From positions 1-64,000 of the forward strand of contig WNNJ02000571.1 of NCBI GenBank assembly GCA_012934845.2: 64,000 bases of DNA, read 5' to 3'. The notes beneath the pieces are model-generated. The model had not been told where the DNA came from. It worked only from the letters and a program-made list of their open reading frames with translations, and did no database searches. The translations under genes and the position numbers were made by a program. Shown here one piece after another: positions 22,266 to 32,855 of the stretch. The stretch's first letter is position 1, and each line of letters begins with the position of its first letter. The DNA comes from Pomphorhynchus laevis. Taxonomy: Eukaryota; Acanthocephala; Palaeacanthocephala; Echinorhynchida; Pomphorhynchidae.

Positions 22266-24239
22266 CTTTTTCCGAATATAAGATTAATTAATTTTACTAA
22301 CGCTTCTTTAATATCTACTAAATCTAGATTTGTATAAAGAGTACTAAAATCGTATGTATTTATATTTTGAAAATTTATTCCTTTTGTCTGTTCTAAAAAT
22401 TCTTTTGTAGAATTAATACTGAAAAAGTGTTTTATACCAGTATTAATTTCGATTACCTTGCAATATTTTTTAAAGTGTGCTTTAATTACTTTAAGTATTT
22501 TATTCATATAGACAGAAAGTGGTTTTAATGTACATTTAAACGCACTACATATGAACCTAGGTTTTATTGGATTTTTATGTAATTTTGGATTCCAATATAA
22601 TATAGGTATAGTTTTATTATCTAATTCAACCTTTATACCCTTTTTATCCATTATAGAACAGTGACTTGTAATAATTGTTTCTAAACTCAACTCACTACGT
22701 TCATATGTTGGATTTACATTTAAATCATTAGAATTAACCTCTTTCATTAGTATATCATAATAAAGCTTTTTGCATATGAAGACAAAGTTATTACTAGCTT
22801 TATCAATAGTTGTTATTATATAGTTATCCTTTAATTTAGTAAGTTCTTTATACATATCTTTATTAATTTTATCTTTCCTTTTATAATTGTTTGTTATTTT
22901 CATTTTATTTTTAATTTTATCAAATATATAATATTTCCAAATTTTTATCTTAGATATATTCGAGCTTTCACTATTAATCAGCTTACTAAAGTAATCATTT
23001 AAGTTATTATATAACGAACTGTAAATTTTATTTTTGTCGTTGTTGTTATTTAATCTATATTTATACCCTTTTGATAGCAGCTTTCTTAATTCACAATTTT
23101 CAATTAATTCTAGATTATGGGTACATATATGTTTATTTATTTTATCAAAACTAAGACTTTTACAATTTCATTCTGTTTCCATTATGTTTCTAATATTATC
23201 GTTACATATTGATTTTAATTCTTTATTATAATTACAATTTTTTCGTCCTAATGGTGGTAGGAGTTTATACCTTATTTTAGGAATATATTTACTTAAATCT
23301 GACCCTATTATTTCTTTACTTTTAGAATTATTTAAAAGTCCGGCTATATTTATGTTATCTATACATTTATTAATGAAGTTTATGGTTAATGTATATTTTC
23401 TATTGTTATTATTAACATTTATTGTACGATTATAGTATTTTGTATTACAATAACAGTCTATTATACAACTTAGCCTATCATAGTCGTTAATTAATTTTTG
23501 ATTTATTGAACATATGATATCTTTAGAAAAACTTCTTATATTTACATAAAGATCTTTTAGCTTATTATCACTAAAAAGTTGTTTTAATATTTCTAATTGT
23601 TCATTTATATACATATCTTTTTTAATATTTTTAACTCTATTTTTCCTATTCCTTTTATCACCATGACTTCTTGGTTTGCGTTTAACCGGATTATTATAAT
23701 ATAGTTGTTTATTATGTATTATACTACTTCTGCCAATTCCTTGTACCACGTCATTCAATCCTAATGGGTACATGGAATTAAGCGTTTTAATCCAAAAATC
23801 TTCTTTTTCTAATAGTTTTTGATTTAATATTGAAATGTTTTCTTCAATAATATGTTCTAAAATAAATAATTTACAGTTTTTAATATCATGTCCTATAAAT
23901 CTCATATGTTTATGAAATATAGTTTGACTATTATGCTGTATATTATATATGTGTTGCCTAAACCTAGTTTTTAACATTTGATGTTTTTCCTATATGTTGC
24001 AATCCACATGTATATTGTATAAGATACACTACACCTGCGGTATTGCAGTTACAATTATTATTAATATTTAATGAAAAACATTTGTTTTTCGTATTACTTA
24101 CGATACAATTATTATTATTTATAACATCACAAACTATACAATTTTTTCTGTTACATTTAAAAGATCTAAAATTGAAATCATTAGTACTTACGTATTTTTC
24201 CAATATTGTTGAGTACATGTAACTTTTAAGTCATGATTT

Positions 24240-24480
24240 TTAACGTTGCTTTTTCGGTGTCGCCACCTAGTTTAGTTGACTCAGACTAAACTTACAACGG
24301 GCCAACCAGCAGCATCCGACAGGGGGCTGCCCTGCTTAAGGCGGTTGCAGGCTGGAACAAGATCTATAAAGATCTACCACCTTCACTCCACGCGCTACGC
24401 GACCTAGCTATTGGCCATTACCTGGTCTCTTAAACGTGATCACTTGAAGCAGTTTACATTTTAAAGTGTAAACACCTTGG
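24240..24480 (-). promoter_or_regulatory. GC-rich structured leader of the Naiad element
   Basis: A compositional island in AT-rich sequence directly upstream of the GIY-YIG frame. It contains two tight hairpins: 24256-24267 (GGTG/CACC, 4-base loop) and 24269-24292 (AGTTTAGT/ACTAAACT, 8-base loop). On the minus strand GGTGGCGACACC is followed by GAAAAAGC, like stem II and GAAA of a hammerhead, but no CUGANGA precedes it. Likely a 5' UTR, promoter or ribozyme relic. Confidence 0.45.
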
Positions 24481-24499
24481 GATGCAAACTTCTCCCTTT

Positions 24500-24847
24500 T
24501 TTAAGAATTAATAATACATCAAACTTGTTTGAAAATAAGAAAAAATAATAAAGTCGTAACCAATAATACATAGTTTCAGTATTTCTGACAGAGGTCAGAA
24601 ACGAACAAAAGACAAAATTTGCAAATTTGTGTATCAATTCAATTGCTTTGAGTCCGGATGTAGTAAGGCCGAAAACACATATATAGCCTACAACTCAACT
24701 CTTGCTAGACCGAATTCGCTAACATACATCCAAAAACACTTTGAAGATTAGCACAAAAGTGTCAACATTTCAAGAAATTTTCAACAGCACAACCGCAAAT
24801 TTTGATGCATAAGTAAGGAAGATCAGCAGCTGTTAGAATCTCTATTA
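24500..24847 (+). mobile_element. Canonical Penelope-like element, part 2 (C-terminal GIY-YIG)
   Basis: Frames read KDKICKFVYQFNCFESGC, NTYIAYNSTLARPNSLTYI and EDQQLLESLLI, matching the GIY-YIG endonuclease that follows RT in canonical PLEs (VYxFxC, TYIGYT, LxxHL, ILEALxI). It continues the element interrupted at 21133. The sequences on either side of the interruption, AATAATAAGGAACCAAT and AATAATAAAGTCGTAACCAAT, are similar and may be a blurred target-site duplication. Confidence 0.65.
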
Positions 24848-25115
24848 ATAAAAGAGATAGCATAGAAGTTCTTACTGATGACCTCTAATCCTTATTCTGA
24901 TACATCGTCTGTTATTTATTAGTCAATTCATTAAAATTTCATTTTATTTTAAATTTCAACTGTATAAATATAAATTATATAAAATCTTATATACCAATTA
25001 TTTATTATTATTCATTATTTATAATTGTTTAATTATTTCTATTTTATTTGTCATTGTTCTCGATATATAAAATCTCGTTTAAAATACGTTGACTCAGTTA
25101 GTTCATCTAATTTCT
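24848..25115 (+). mobile_element. Solo Naiad tail, opposite orientation to the Naiad body
   Basis: Begins at GATAGCATAGAAGTTC, then ACTGATGACCTCTAATCC, and ends near ACGTTGACTCAGTTAG (about 25088-25103). With the inverted tail at 21134-21480 it makes the nested block look bounded by inverted terminal repeats, an arrangement PLE insertions are known to produce. Confidence 0.7.
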
Positions 25116-26123
25116 ATGAAAAATAAAATAAAATTAATATAATATTAATTTTTACAAAAAAAGTATCAAATTTTCATAACGAATTCTTCTCAAATTGTCA
25201 TTTCAAAGTTTCTCTAACTGTTGGTTCTTGATTGGACGTAGCAGAGCGTACCATAAAATTCTAATGCTCGTGAATAAGCCACTAATTAGTATCGTTCCAA
25301 TTGACTGATGTAACTTAATGATTTCACGAGCATAGGTGCTTGTATTTTACACGGCTAATTTTTGCGAGATTATTTGCAAGCATTGGTTAGCGTTGCAATA
25401 TTAACGGTAAAAACGTTGAATGTATATTTATAGAGCATCTTATTACACTTGACAAATTTACGTTGTGTATTGATTATAATTATTATATTAATTATAATTA
25501 CTATATTATATATATCAAAAGAAACTGACAATATAGATAGCACAAAAGTGTCAGCATAGATGACAATTTTTGTCATCATGACTTTTAACAAATACACCCC
25601 AGCAATTGATTTAAATGCATCAAATTGATAATTCAGTAACACTCCATATTAAATAACTGATAGGGAAAATTAACTTCGATAATCTAATTAAGATTTATGT
25701 CATGTTGAGAATGAAGTTGGTGAGTGCCATAGGAAAATCAAGAAATACAGCGTAACAGACATGATTATAATTTATCCGAACTCATCGTAAACATGAGCAT
25801 TTGATTTGATCTTGTTGAGCAAAATTTTAAAATGGTAATTTGTTAATAGAATCTTTAAATCTATAGAAGAAAATTTTATTTGTTTTACGATTTTGTATAA
25901 TAACTCTTTGTTTTTTTGCGTTATGACAACTTTCTCACGTACGTTTTAATCTTACAACTTGTATCTTCCACATATTTCTATTTTATAAATACGTTTCTTC
26001 TACTCGTTTCTATTTCACATACCTTTAATATCGTATTAAATTGAAATTTTACGTGACCTGATTTTTCAATTACGCCACATGGTTTGATGATTAGAAACAT
26101 TTTGCCACTAGCATTTCAAACAA
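25116..26123. other. Intergenic region upstream of the decarboxylase
   Basis: About 1 kb of AT-rich sequence with no exon, RNA or repeat I can name. Its last part is the putative promoter of the decarboxylase gene. Confidence 0.5.
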
Positions 26124-26130
26124 TATAAAA
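26124..26130 (+). promoter_or_regulatory. TATA box of the decarboxylase gene
   Basis: TATAAAA in the context CAATATAAAAAGC, 178 bases before the ATG at 26308. A start site about 30 bases downstream would leave a leader near 150 bases. Confidence 0.45.
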
Positions 26131-26307
26131 AGCATTCATAATTTTAAGATTTGATTGCTACTCTCGGTATTCGCGATTAACACGAACATACAGCGAATAA
26201 TTATAATTCAATAGCGATTTAGGTGAGCTTTTAGCACAGTAATAATATTGACAACTATACATTATAATACATTTTTAGCATTTGAACAAAAACATAAAAC
26301 AATAAAA

Positions 26308-27924
26308 ATGAAAAGAAATCCGGACAGTAATGATGATGATAAAAATTACATTTCATATCCATGTCTTAGTCATGACGAATTTCGTCAATCTGCCTACAAG
26401 ATAATCGATTTAATCGTTGAATACCGGAAAGGACTAAGGCAACAGCCTGTGGCACCGAATTTGCTACCAGGCCAATGTGCGAATAACTTGAGTAGCGATC
26501 CTCCTTTAAATGGTACCACAGTTGATAACCTTTTGAAGCAGTATATTAATGATATCTTACCTGGCGTTGTACATTGGCAACATCCACGTTTTTTTGGCTT
26601 CTTTCCTCTTGGAGGAAGTTACGCGTCTATATTAGGTTCCTTATTAATAAATTCTTTGTCTGTTATGGGATTTTCTTGGGATGTATGCCCAATAAGCACG
26701 GAAATGGAAATTGTAGTGACTAAATGGCTTGCAAAGGCTATCGGATTACCCGATAAATTTATGGCATCGGAAGTTAATAGTAACAGTATTTCTTATTTTC
26801 TCCCTACGTCAAGTGAAGCCATTATTATAGCTATGCATGCAGCACGTAAGGAACATACATCTGCTGGTCATGATATTTCAAAACTCGTTGTCTATGCATC
26901 AAGCTTAGCTCATGGATGCATAAAACAGGCAGCAAATATACTAGGGGTCTTATATAAAGAAGTAGATCCGCATGAATTGCGAATAAATGAAATCGACCAA
27001 GAAGATAATAACGAAGACTATGATGATAATGATGACGCTACAACGACAAACAATCAACTTGAAAATTGCCTGTACAAATACGGAATGAAGAAGGCTGACG
27101 TAGAAAGAGAAATCGAAAAGGATGTTAAGAAAGGACTGATTCCATTTTTTATTTCGTGCACTTTGGGTACAACTGATATCTGCTCGTTTGATCAGCTGGA
27201 CGGGATGAAATCATTTGTCGACAGATTCAATGTATGGCTCCACGTCGATGCATCATATGCAGCTGTTGCATTTATATGTCCCGAACTAAGGTACACGTTT
27301 CTAAAAGGACTGGATCATTTTCACTCATTTTCAACAAATCCCTACAAATGGTTACTCATGAATCACGATGGATGTTGTTTCTGGAGTAGTAAAAGATCTA
27401 GCATTGAGGATGCGATGCGTGTGGATTCATCATATTTGCGGATAGATGAGAGTGTTGGAAAGACCAATGTATCAACACTTAACGACCATATTTGGGGGGT
27501 GGATCTTAGGAAATATTCTTTAGCTACCAGTAGAAACTTTAGCGCCTTGAAATTATGGTCAATATTTGAACTTTATGGAGTAACCGGTTTACAAAAGCAT
27601 ATTAGAAAACATGTGGAGCTAGCTCAGTTATTAGCGAATCTTGTAAAGTTTGACAAAAGAACGAAACTGGTAATAAAACCTCGTTTAGGTTTGGTATGCT
27701 TTCGTTTGCATCCACACATAACCCCGAAACAAACATTTTTATTTCTCGATCGAATAAATTCAAGCAGGAGCGTATTTCTCAGTGGAAGTTTACTCACAAA
27801 AAATACGTGCGTTATCAGGGTATGTGTAAGCTCAGAAGGTGTTACGGAACAAGATATTCTGTATTTATGGAAGCTTATCACAAAAGAATTAGACAATATA
27901 AATCCATGTCATACTAAAGTATAG
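26308..27924 (+). CDS. Aromatic-L-amino-acid decarboxylase-like protein (group II PLP), intronless
   Basis: 538 residues from the first in-frame ATG (AAAATGA). Family landmarks in order: PGVVHWQHPRFFGFFP, GFSWDVCPISTEMEIVV, TSSEAIIIAM, LAHGCIKQA (PLP-stacking His at residue 202), CTLGTTDICSFD, WLHVDASYA (PLP-pyridine Asp 314) and FSTNPYKWLLMN (Schiff-base Lys 347). It would decarboxylate an aromatic amino acid or histidine to an amine. Oddities: NPHK is NPYK; HVDAAYAG is HVDASYAA; and an acidic low-complexity insert (about residues 228-250, NEDYDDNDD) is present. A single open frame beside the 14-exon PARG suggests a retrocopy or transferred gene. It has a TATA box and AATAAA, so it may be expressed. 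Substrate cannot be told from sequence. Confidence 0.85.
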   Translation: MKRNPDSNDDDKNYISYPCLSHDEFRQSAYKIIDLIVEYRKGLRQQPVAPNLLPGQCANNLSSDPPLNGTTVDNLLKQYINDILPGVVHWQHPRFFGFFPLGGSYASILGSLLINSLSVMGFSWDVCPISTEMEIVVTKWLAKAIGLPDKFMASEVNSNSISYFLPTSSEAIIIAMHAARKEHTSAGHDISKLVVYASSLAHGCIKQAANILGVLYKEVDPHELRINEIDQEDNNEDYDDNDDATTTNNQLENCLYKYGMKKADVEREIEKDVKKGLIPFFISCTLGTTDICSFDQLDGMKSFVDRFNVWLHVDASYAAVAFICPELRYTFLKGLDHFHSFSTNPYKWLLMNHDGCCFWSSKRSSIEDAMRVDSSYLRIDESVGKTNVSTLNDHIWGVDLRKYSLATSRNFSALKLWSIFELYGVTGLQKHIRKHVELAQLLANLVKFDKRTKLVIKPRLGLVCFRLHPHITPKQTFLFLDRINSSRSVFLSGSLLTKNTCVIRVCVSSEGVTEQDILYLWKLITKELDNINPCHTKV

Positions 27925-28061
27925 GGGATAATGCTTTAAAATTACTGCTCGCTTCCATCAGATAAAGTCAAGATATATAACAATTTTAATGCTAGTTAGT
28001 ACAATAATTTTCTATAAAGACTAAGGTATAATTTTGCATTTTTCTAGCTTTTTAAATTTTT

Positions 28062-28067
28062 AATAAA
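28062..28067 (+). terminator. Poly(A) signal of the decarboxylase gene
   Basis: AATAAA 138 bases after the stop codon, the first clear signal downstream. Confidence 0.45.
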
Positions 28068-28119
28068 TACGGATTTTCTTAAGAACTTCAATTTTTTGAT
28101 CTTATGTATAAAGCATGCA

Positions 28120-28153
28120 CTTCAAAAGACACTAGGTTAAGTGTCTTTTGAAG
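28120..28153. repeat. Hairpin, 14-bp perfect arms
   Basis: CTTCAAAAGACACT and AGTGTCTTTTGAAG around the loop AGGTTA, soon after the decarboxylase poly(A) signal. Confidence 0.8.
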
Positions 28154-28543
28154 ACACTGAACCCATTGTCTAATTATTAAATTATCGAATTAATATTAAT
28201 TTATAATAATTCATATTATTAATATTATTTAATTAATATTATTAATTATCGAATTAATATTTGATATTATAATCGAATATTAATACAACTTTGGCATTTT
28301 ATATTTTGATGACAAACACGGTAGCGCTCTCGAGTTTAATTAGGCTTTTATCGTTATCAATTTGTAGATTGAAAGTTGACAAATATGGGCATACACTGAG
28401 AAATTCAAATTCATGCTGAGAATTGAAAAGTTGATGAGTTTTATTTTTAATAACAGATTTATTAGTAAAAAATACAAGATGAATAATAATAAGACACATA
28501 AATTAAGTAAGTCTACATTTTCATGCAATTCTGTCTCTTTGTT

Positions 28544-28612
28544 CATTCCGTCTTCACTATAACTCTACTGCCTCAGGTCCAGAAGCCGTAGAGTTATAGT
28601 GAAGACGGAATG
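28544..28612. repeat. Perfect 25-bp inverted repeat with 19-base loop
   Basis: 28544-28568 is the exact reverse complement of 28588-28612 (arms begin CATTCCGTCTTCAC). The arms are more GC-rich than the flanks, and the repeat is absent elsewhere in the window. Could be a small-RNA precursor-like hairpin, a fold-back insertion, or a templated-repair scar. Confidence 0.9.
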
Positions 28613-29149
28613 GTGATCATCCTACAAACCGCCGTCACGATAAATACTTTGACAGTGTAAGTTTCAATTGTGTGCATAAAACTGAAAATTGTTCTCTCTA
28701 AAATAATTTATAACGATATTTTAATTATTCTCCGTAATTTTTACTTAAAAAGGTAGTATTTAGTATTCATTTAACTATTTTATCATATTTTAGGCAAGAC
28801 TCAATGCTGTTTATATTATTTGATAAAAATATAAAATCATGGAGTTTCTAAAAATGAGTAGCTAATGTATAAAGCTCTCCGCCATCACCAAATTATTAAA
28901 TATTACTGAACTAATTATTGTATTAAATAAAAATTGGCCGTCAAGTCTTACTGATGCTAAATAAACACATATGTATACACATTTTATTATTGTTCGGATG
29001 AGCTTTAAACAGCCCGTGTACAGTAACCTTTCTCCACTTGTTATTTACGATTGCTTATAATCGGCAAAACAACTGTTTCGAATAATAAAATGAACCATAC
29101 AACGTGTAAAATGTGATATATAGGATGATCATAATTTCAACTAAGGATA
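28613..29149. other. No gene seen
   Basis: About 540 bases of AT-rich intergenic sequence. No feature recognised. Confidence 0.5.
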
Positions 29150-30140
29150 AAAAATTGCATAAAAATTTAATTAAATTACATAAAAATACAATGAAACGTT
29201 GCTTTATAAGCAGTGTTTTTAAATCTATATTAAAACCTCTTTTAGTTTATTTCAAAAAAATACTTTTGTAATTAAACTTATTTTTAAGCTTTATAGAATA
29301 TGAATTTGTTCATAGATGTTAAAAAAATAAATCTAAATAATATAAATATATGAAATACATGTTTCGATACATTGATGATATATGTGTATTTAATTCTAAT
29401 AATTTTTATTCAATTAGTGAGCACATTTATCCAGAAAGCCTTATTCTTAACAAAACCAATATTAATGATAAAGAAAGTATATATCTAGATATGAACATTA
29501 AATTAACATTAACTAAAACTACTATTAATTTATATCGTAAAGATGACATATTTAAATTTACAAGAAACATATTTTTGCATGAGCATTCATGCATACCATA
29601 TAATATAAAATATAATACATTAAATAATGAAATTTTAAGAATTGCAACAATATGTAATGAAATTGGCTTTCTTCAAAATCATTTAAATAATTTAATAGAT
29701 ACATATTTTAAACTAAGACATGATAAAAATGCAACAAAACAATTGTAAAAAATATAAATCATCAGTATTATTAAGAATATATTTAAACTTTTAAGTGGAA
29801 GCTTTTCGAGGATTAACGGTAAATAATATACTCTGTATAACAAAATGATATTCCATCAGATAATCGCATTACATGAGTATACATCATTAGTGCATATATT
29901 TAGACTAGTTGCAATGTCGTATCGAGAAATTTGCGTCAAAACCTGATAAATACTGATGACCTTTAACCTAAATTCTTATTAATGGTATATTATCTACTAA
30001 TCAATTCATAAAATTTAAATTATAAAAAATCCTTGCACTTCAAAAATCAGAATCATAGAAGATCTACTGATTAGACTATTTACTACTTTAAATAATATAT
30101 AATAAAATATACGTATATTCAGTTAACTAATATTATTTAC
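29150..30140 (+). mobile_element. Naiad-type PLE fragment (RT end plus tail)
   Basis: 29350-29748 encodes KYMFRYIDDICVFNSNNFY, LDMNIKLTLTKTTINLYR and FLHEHSCIPYNIKY, the C-terminal RT of the Naiad family. Upstream 29150-29340 keeps eroded pieces of the earlier RT with an internal deletion. The tail carries TACTGATGACCTTTAACC and ends near TATTCAGTTAACTAA (about 30115-30130). Broken fossil. Confidence 0.8.
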
Positions 30141-30299
30141 GAATGAAGAAATTTGATTTGTGAATGTGAATGAAACCTTGTTTACATGCTATGAAAGTTA
30201 GTGCTTTAAGATTTTTTTAAATATAAAACGTAATTTAGAATGACAAAAGATAATCGCCATCATTTACATGATCATTAATTATTAAAGAGCGATGCAGTT

Positions 30300-31290
30300 A
30301 CGAAATTTTATTAATTTCCGCTATTAGAACGTAAAATTTGTAATTATAATAAAGAATTGAAATTAATATGTAACGTTGATATTAGAAACATTATAGAAAC
30401 TAAATGCGATTGCAAAACTCTTAATTTTGATAAAATAAATGAACATATTTTAAAAATAAATGAACAAATAAATGTACAAATAAATTAAGAAATAAATAAA
30501 TAAACAGATAAACGAACAAATAAATGATCAATAAATTCTTACTTTGGTAAGCTAATTAATATCAAAACTGAAATCCATTTAAGATACAAATTTAGTAAGA
30601 TTATATACTTGATGAAATTAAATAGAAAAAATATATATTGGAATCCAAAATTACATAAAAATTCAATAAAATCTAGGTTTAAATGAAGTGCTTTTTAATG
30701 TACATTATAATCACTTTCTGTTTATATGTATAAAATACTTGAAGTAATTAAAGCACACTTCAAAAATATTGTAGAGTAATCGAAATTAATACTTGTATAA
30801 TACTGTATTTTAATATTAATTCTACAACCGAATTTTTATAACATTCAAAAAGAATAAATTTTCAAAATATAAATACATACGAAAAGAATAAATTTTCAAA
30901 ACATTACTATCTACGATTTTAGTACGCGTTTTACAATTTAGATTTAGCTGATATTAAAATAGCGTTAGAAACTTAATTAACCTTATATTCGGAAATAGAT
31001 ATACATATGTTATAATAATTATAACGCCTATCTAACAAAAATTAAACCATCAAGTAAATATAAATATATGGATAAAATTGACTTATTAGAATCTGTAAAT
31101 ATTTTAATAAATCAAAATTATTTAAATGTAGGGACATATATTCAAAAGAATTGAAATGTTTTAAAATCCTTACTTTATATAAATCTAAATTATATAAAAT
31201 GTTAAGATTAAAACATCTTAAGATAATTATTTGATTATTTACATATATATTATGAAATGCGTAGAATCAGTATAACTGATCTGATTTATT
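30300..31290 (+). mobile_element. Naiad-type PLE fragment (linker and first half of RT), eroded
   Basis: Starts in the linker (GRKICNYNKELK near 30330), passes through an expanded AAAT/AACAAAT-rich simple repeat (30440-30530), then gives eroded RT sequence (YWNPKLHKNSIK near 30640, YNNYNAYLTKIKPSSKYKYMDKI near 31010-31080). It is cut in the RT, and a shrunken tail ends near GTAGAATCAGTATAACTGA (about 31260). Many breaks. Confidence 0.75.
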
Positions 31291-31599
31291 AGTAAAACAT
31301 TTCAAAATGCAGGAAAGCATAATTTTCTTACAAAATAGATTTAGTAGTTGGAAAATCTTCACGATAATTGATACTTACTTAACAATAGCTTAAATAGAAT
31401 TTTCTCGAATTAATTTGAAGCGCATACATCTACATTGTGAACTGATAAGAGTTTAAATCGAAGAATCAATTTGGTAATTAATATTTTTCGGAGAAAGATT
31501 GTTAAACAAACAAAAAGGTCACTGATATTTCAAAATTTGAAAGCAAAGAAATTAGACAACAATAACTAAATGGGAAGAAATTAAATAAAAATTGTTAAT

Positions 31600-32764
31600 T
31601 CATTTTTGAACATGAAGATGCTCGTATATGAATTCAAAAGCAGACGGTCCATCATCTGGAATTTCAACAATAAGATTGTATAGTTGTTTATCTGTCACAT
31701 TATGATCTTCAAATTGGTCCAGCATTTTGGTAAAACGCTCCTCAAATTTGCTATCTCCAAAAGTCAGGAAGATAAGCTGTCTGCGAGCCATCATACAGGC
31801 GATCAATTGAATTAACGCTAAATATTCATGAAATTTGTAAATAATAAATTGATATATTTCTAACAAAAAGTAACGGCTGCGTACACCTCAATTTTATTAT
31901 CATTAAACATTAAGATTAAAGTTATCATTAAGATTAATATTAAGATACACTGTTATCAATTACAATATACAATGTGATACAATTTTACCGTTTAGTTTTA
32001 AATATATTCAAAAGGACTTTACAGGACAGACATATGGAAAATGCCTTCTTATTGTGATGCTTGAAGTTTAGTTTTATGAAAAAGAATCCGTTGTAGACCT
32101 TGATACATGTGTATAGAGAGTGAGAGCAAATATCAAAACTTGCAGCAGAACGCCTCAAGTTACCCGAAAATAGGCTTTGTTCTGCTAATGAAAATCGTGA
32201 CGCCTGAAGTAAAGTAATTAGCTGACCCGATATCCGGCCAAGGTGTGACAAATTATAAATTTTTTCTCTCGAGACAATGACTATAACTAAAACAGTTTTA
32301 TCCAAAATATTGCCTATGATATTAAAATATCCTTAACAAGTTATCACATCAAATGATTTGCATTAAATAACGCGAAAGCTGACGCTAATCGTGATTAAAA
32401 TTGAATGGATTTATTTAAAACAAGTTGGCTTTTAAAGTTCAAATTTAAAAATGGTCTAACGAATGAAATAATTCCTACTTGATAGACAATGTTGTTTCTT
32501 ATTCTGTTAAAATTACTTTAGTGTGCCATCTAATCTTATGCTTAAGCATAATAAATTATCCACACGAGAAAAAGTCTTTTAAACAAATTTGTACAACTTT
32601 TTCGGTCACACACAGTGACGCATTTCAAGAAAGTGACTTTCTTGAAAAGGGTCATTGTGTATAACCAAAAAAGGCATAGAATATCCTTTTTTATTTAATT
32701 GGTGTGTATTGTAAATTTATATTAAATCTGATGACATCTGCCGGAGTTACAGTTGTCAAAACGG

Positions 32765-32855
<91 letters not shown>

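Larger units (their letters stand above)
21134..24480 (-). mobile_element. Naiad-type Penelope-like element with permuted domains, nearly full length
   Basis: Read leftward: GC-rich leader (24480-24240); a cysteine pair region (CNRKNCIVC) and GIY-YIG endonuclease (VVYLIQYTCGLQHIGKT at about 24040-23985, then TRFRQHIYNI); basic linker with LGLNDVVQGIGRSSI; KLLPPLGRKNCNYN; IDKASNNFVFI; then RT with YWNPKLHKNPIKPR, TYDFSTLYTNL, QVKGVPMGDNSSPI and RYIDDICVF; stop at 21508; and a structured tail ending in the CAGCTAACTGAGTC box at 21134. Endonuclease upstream of RT is the permuted order described for the Chlamys/Naiad PLEs, opposite to canonical PLEs. About three breaks; otherwise it looks whole. 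Confidence 0.88.

Noticed and set aside
24290-24430. tRNA or tRNA-derived SINE in the GC-rich island
   Set aside because: No cloverleaf and no B box (GGTTCGANNCC); it is contiguous with the PLE leader.
31600-31817. CARD-like domain in the C-terminal stretch (IPDDGPSAFEFIYEHL)
   Set aside because: Splicing to the exon at 33304-33518 in phase gives GDKEMKALIQLIACM..LTFGD, which is the PARG C-terminus; the CARD resemblance is chance.
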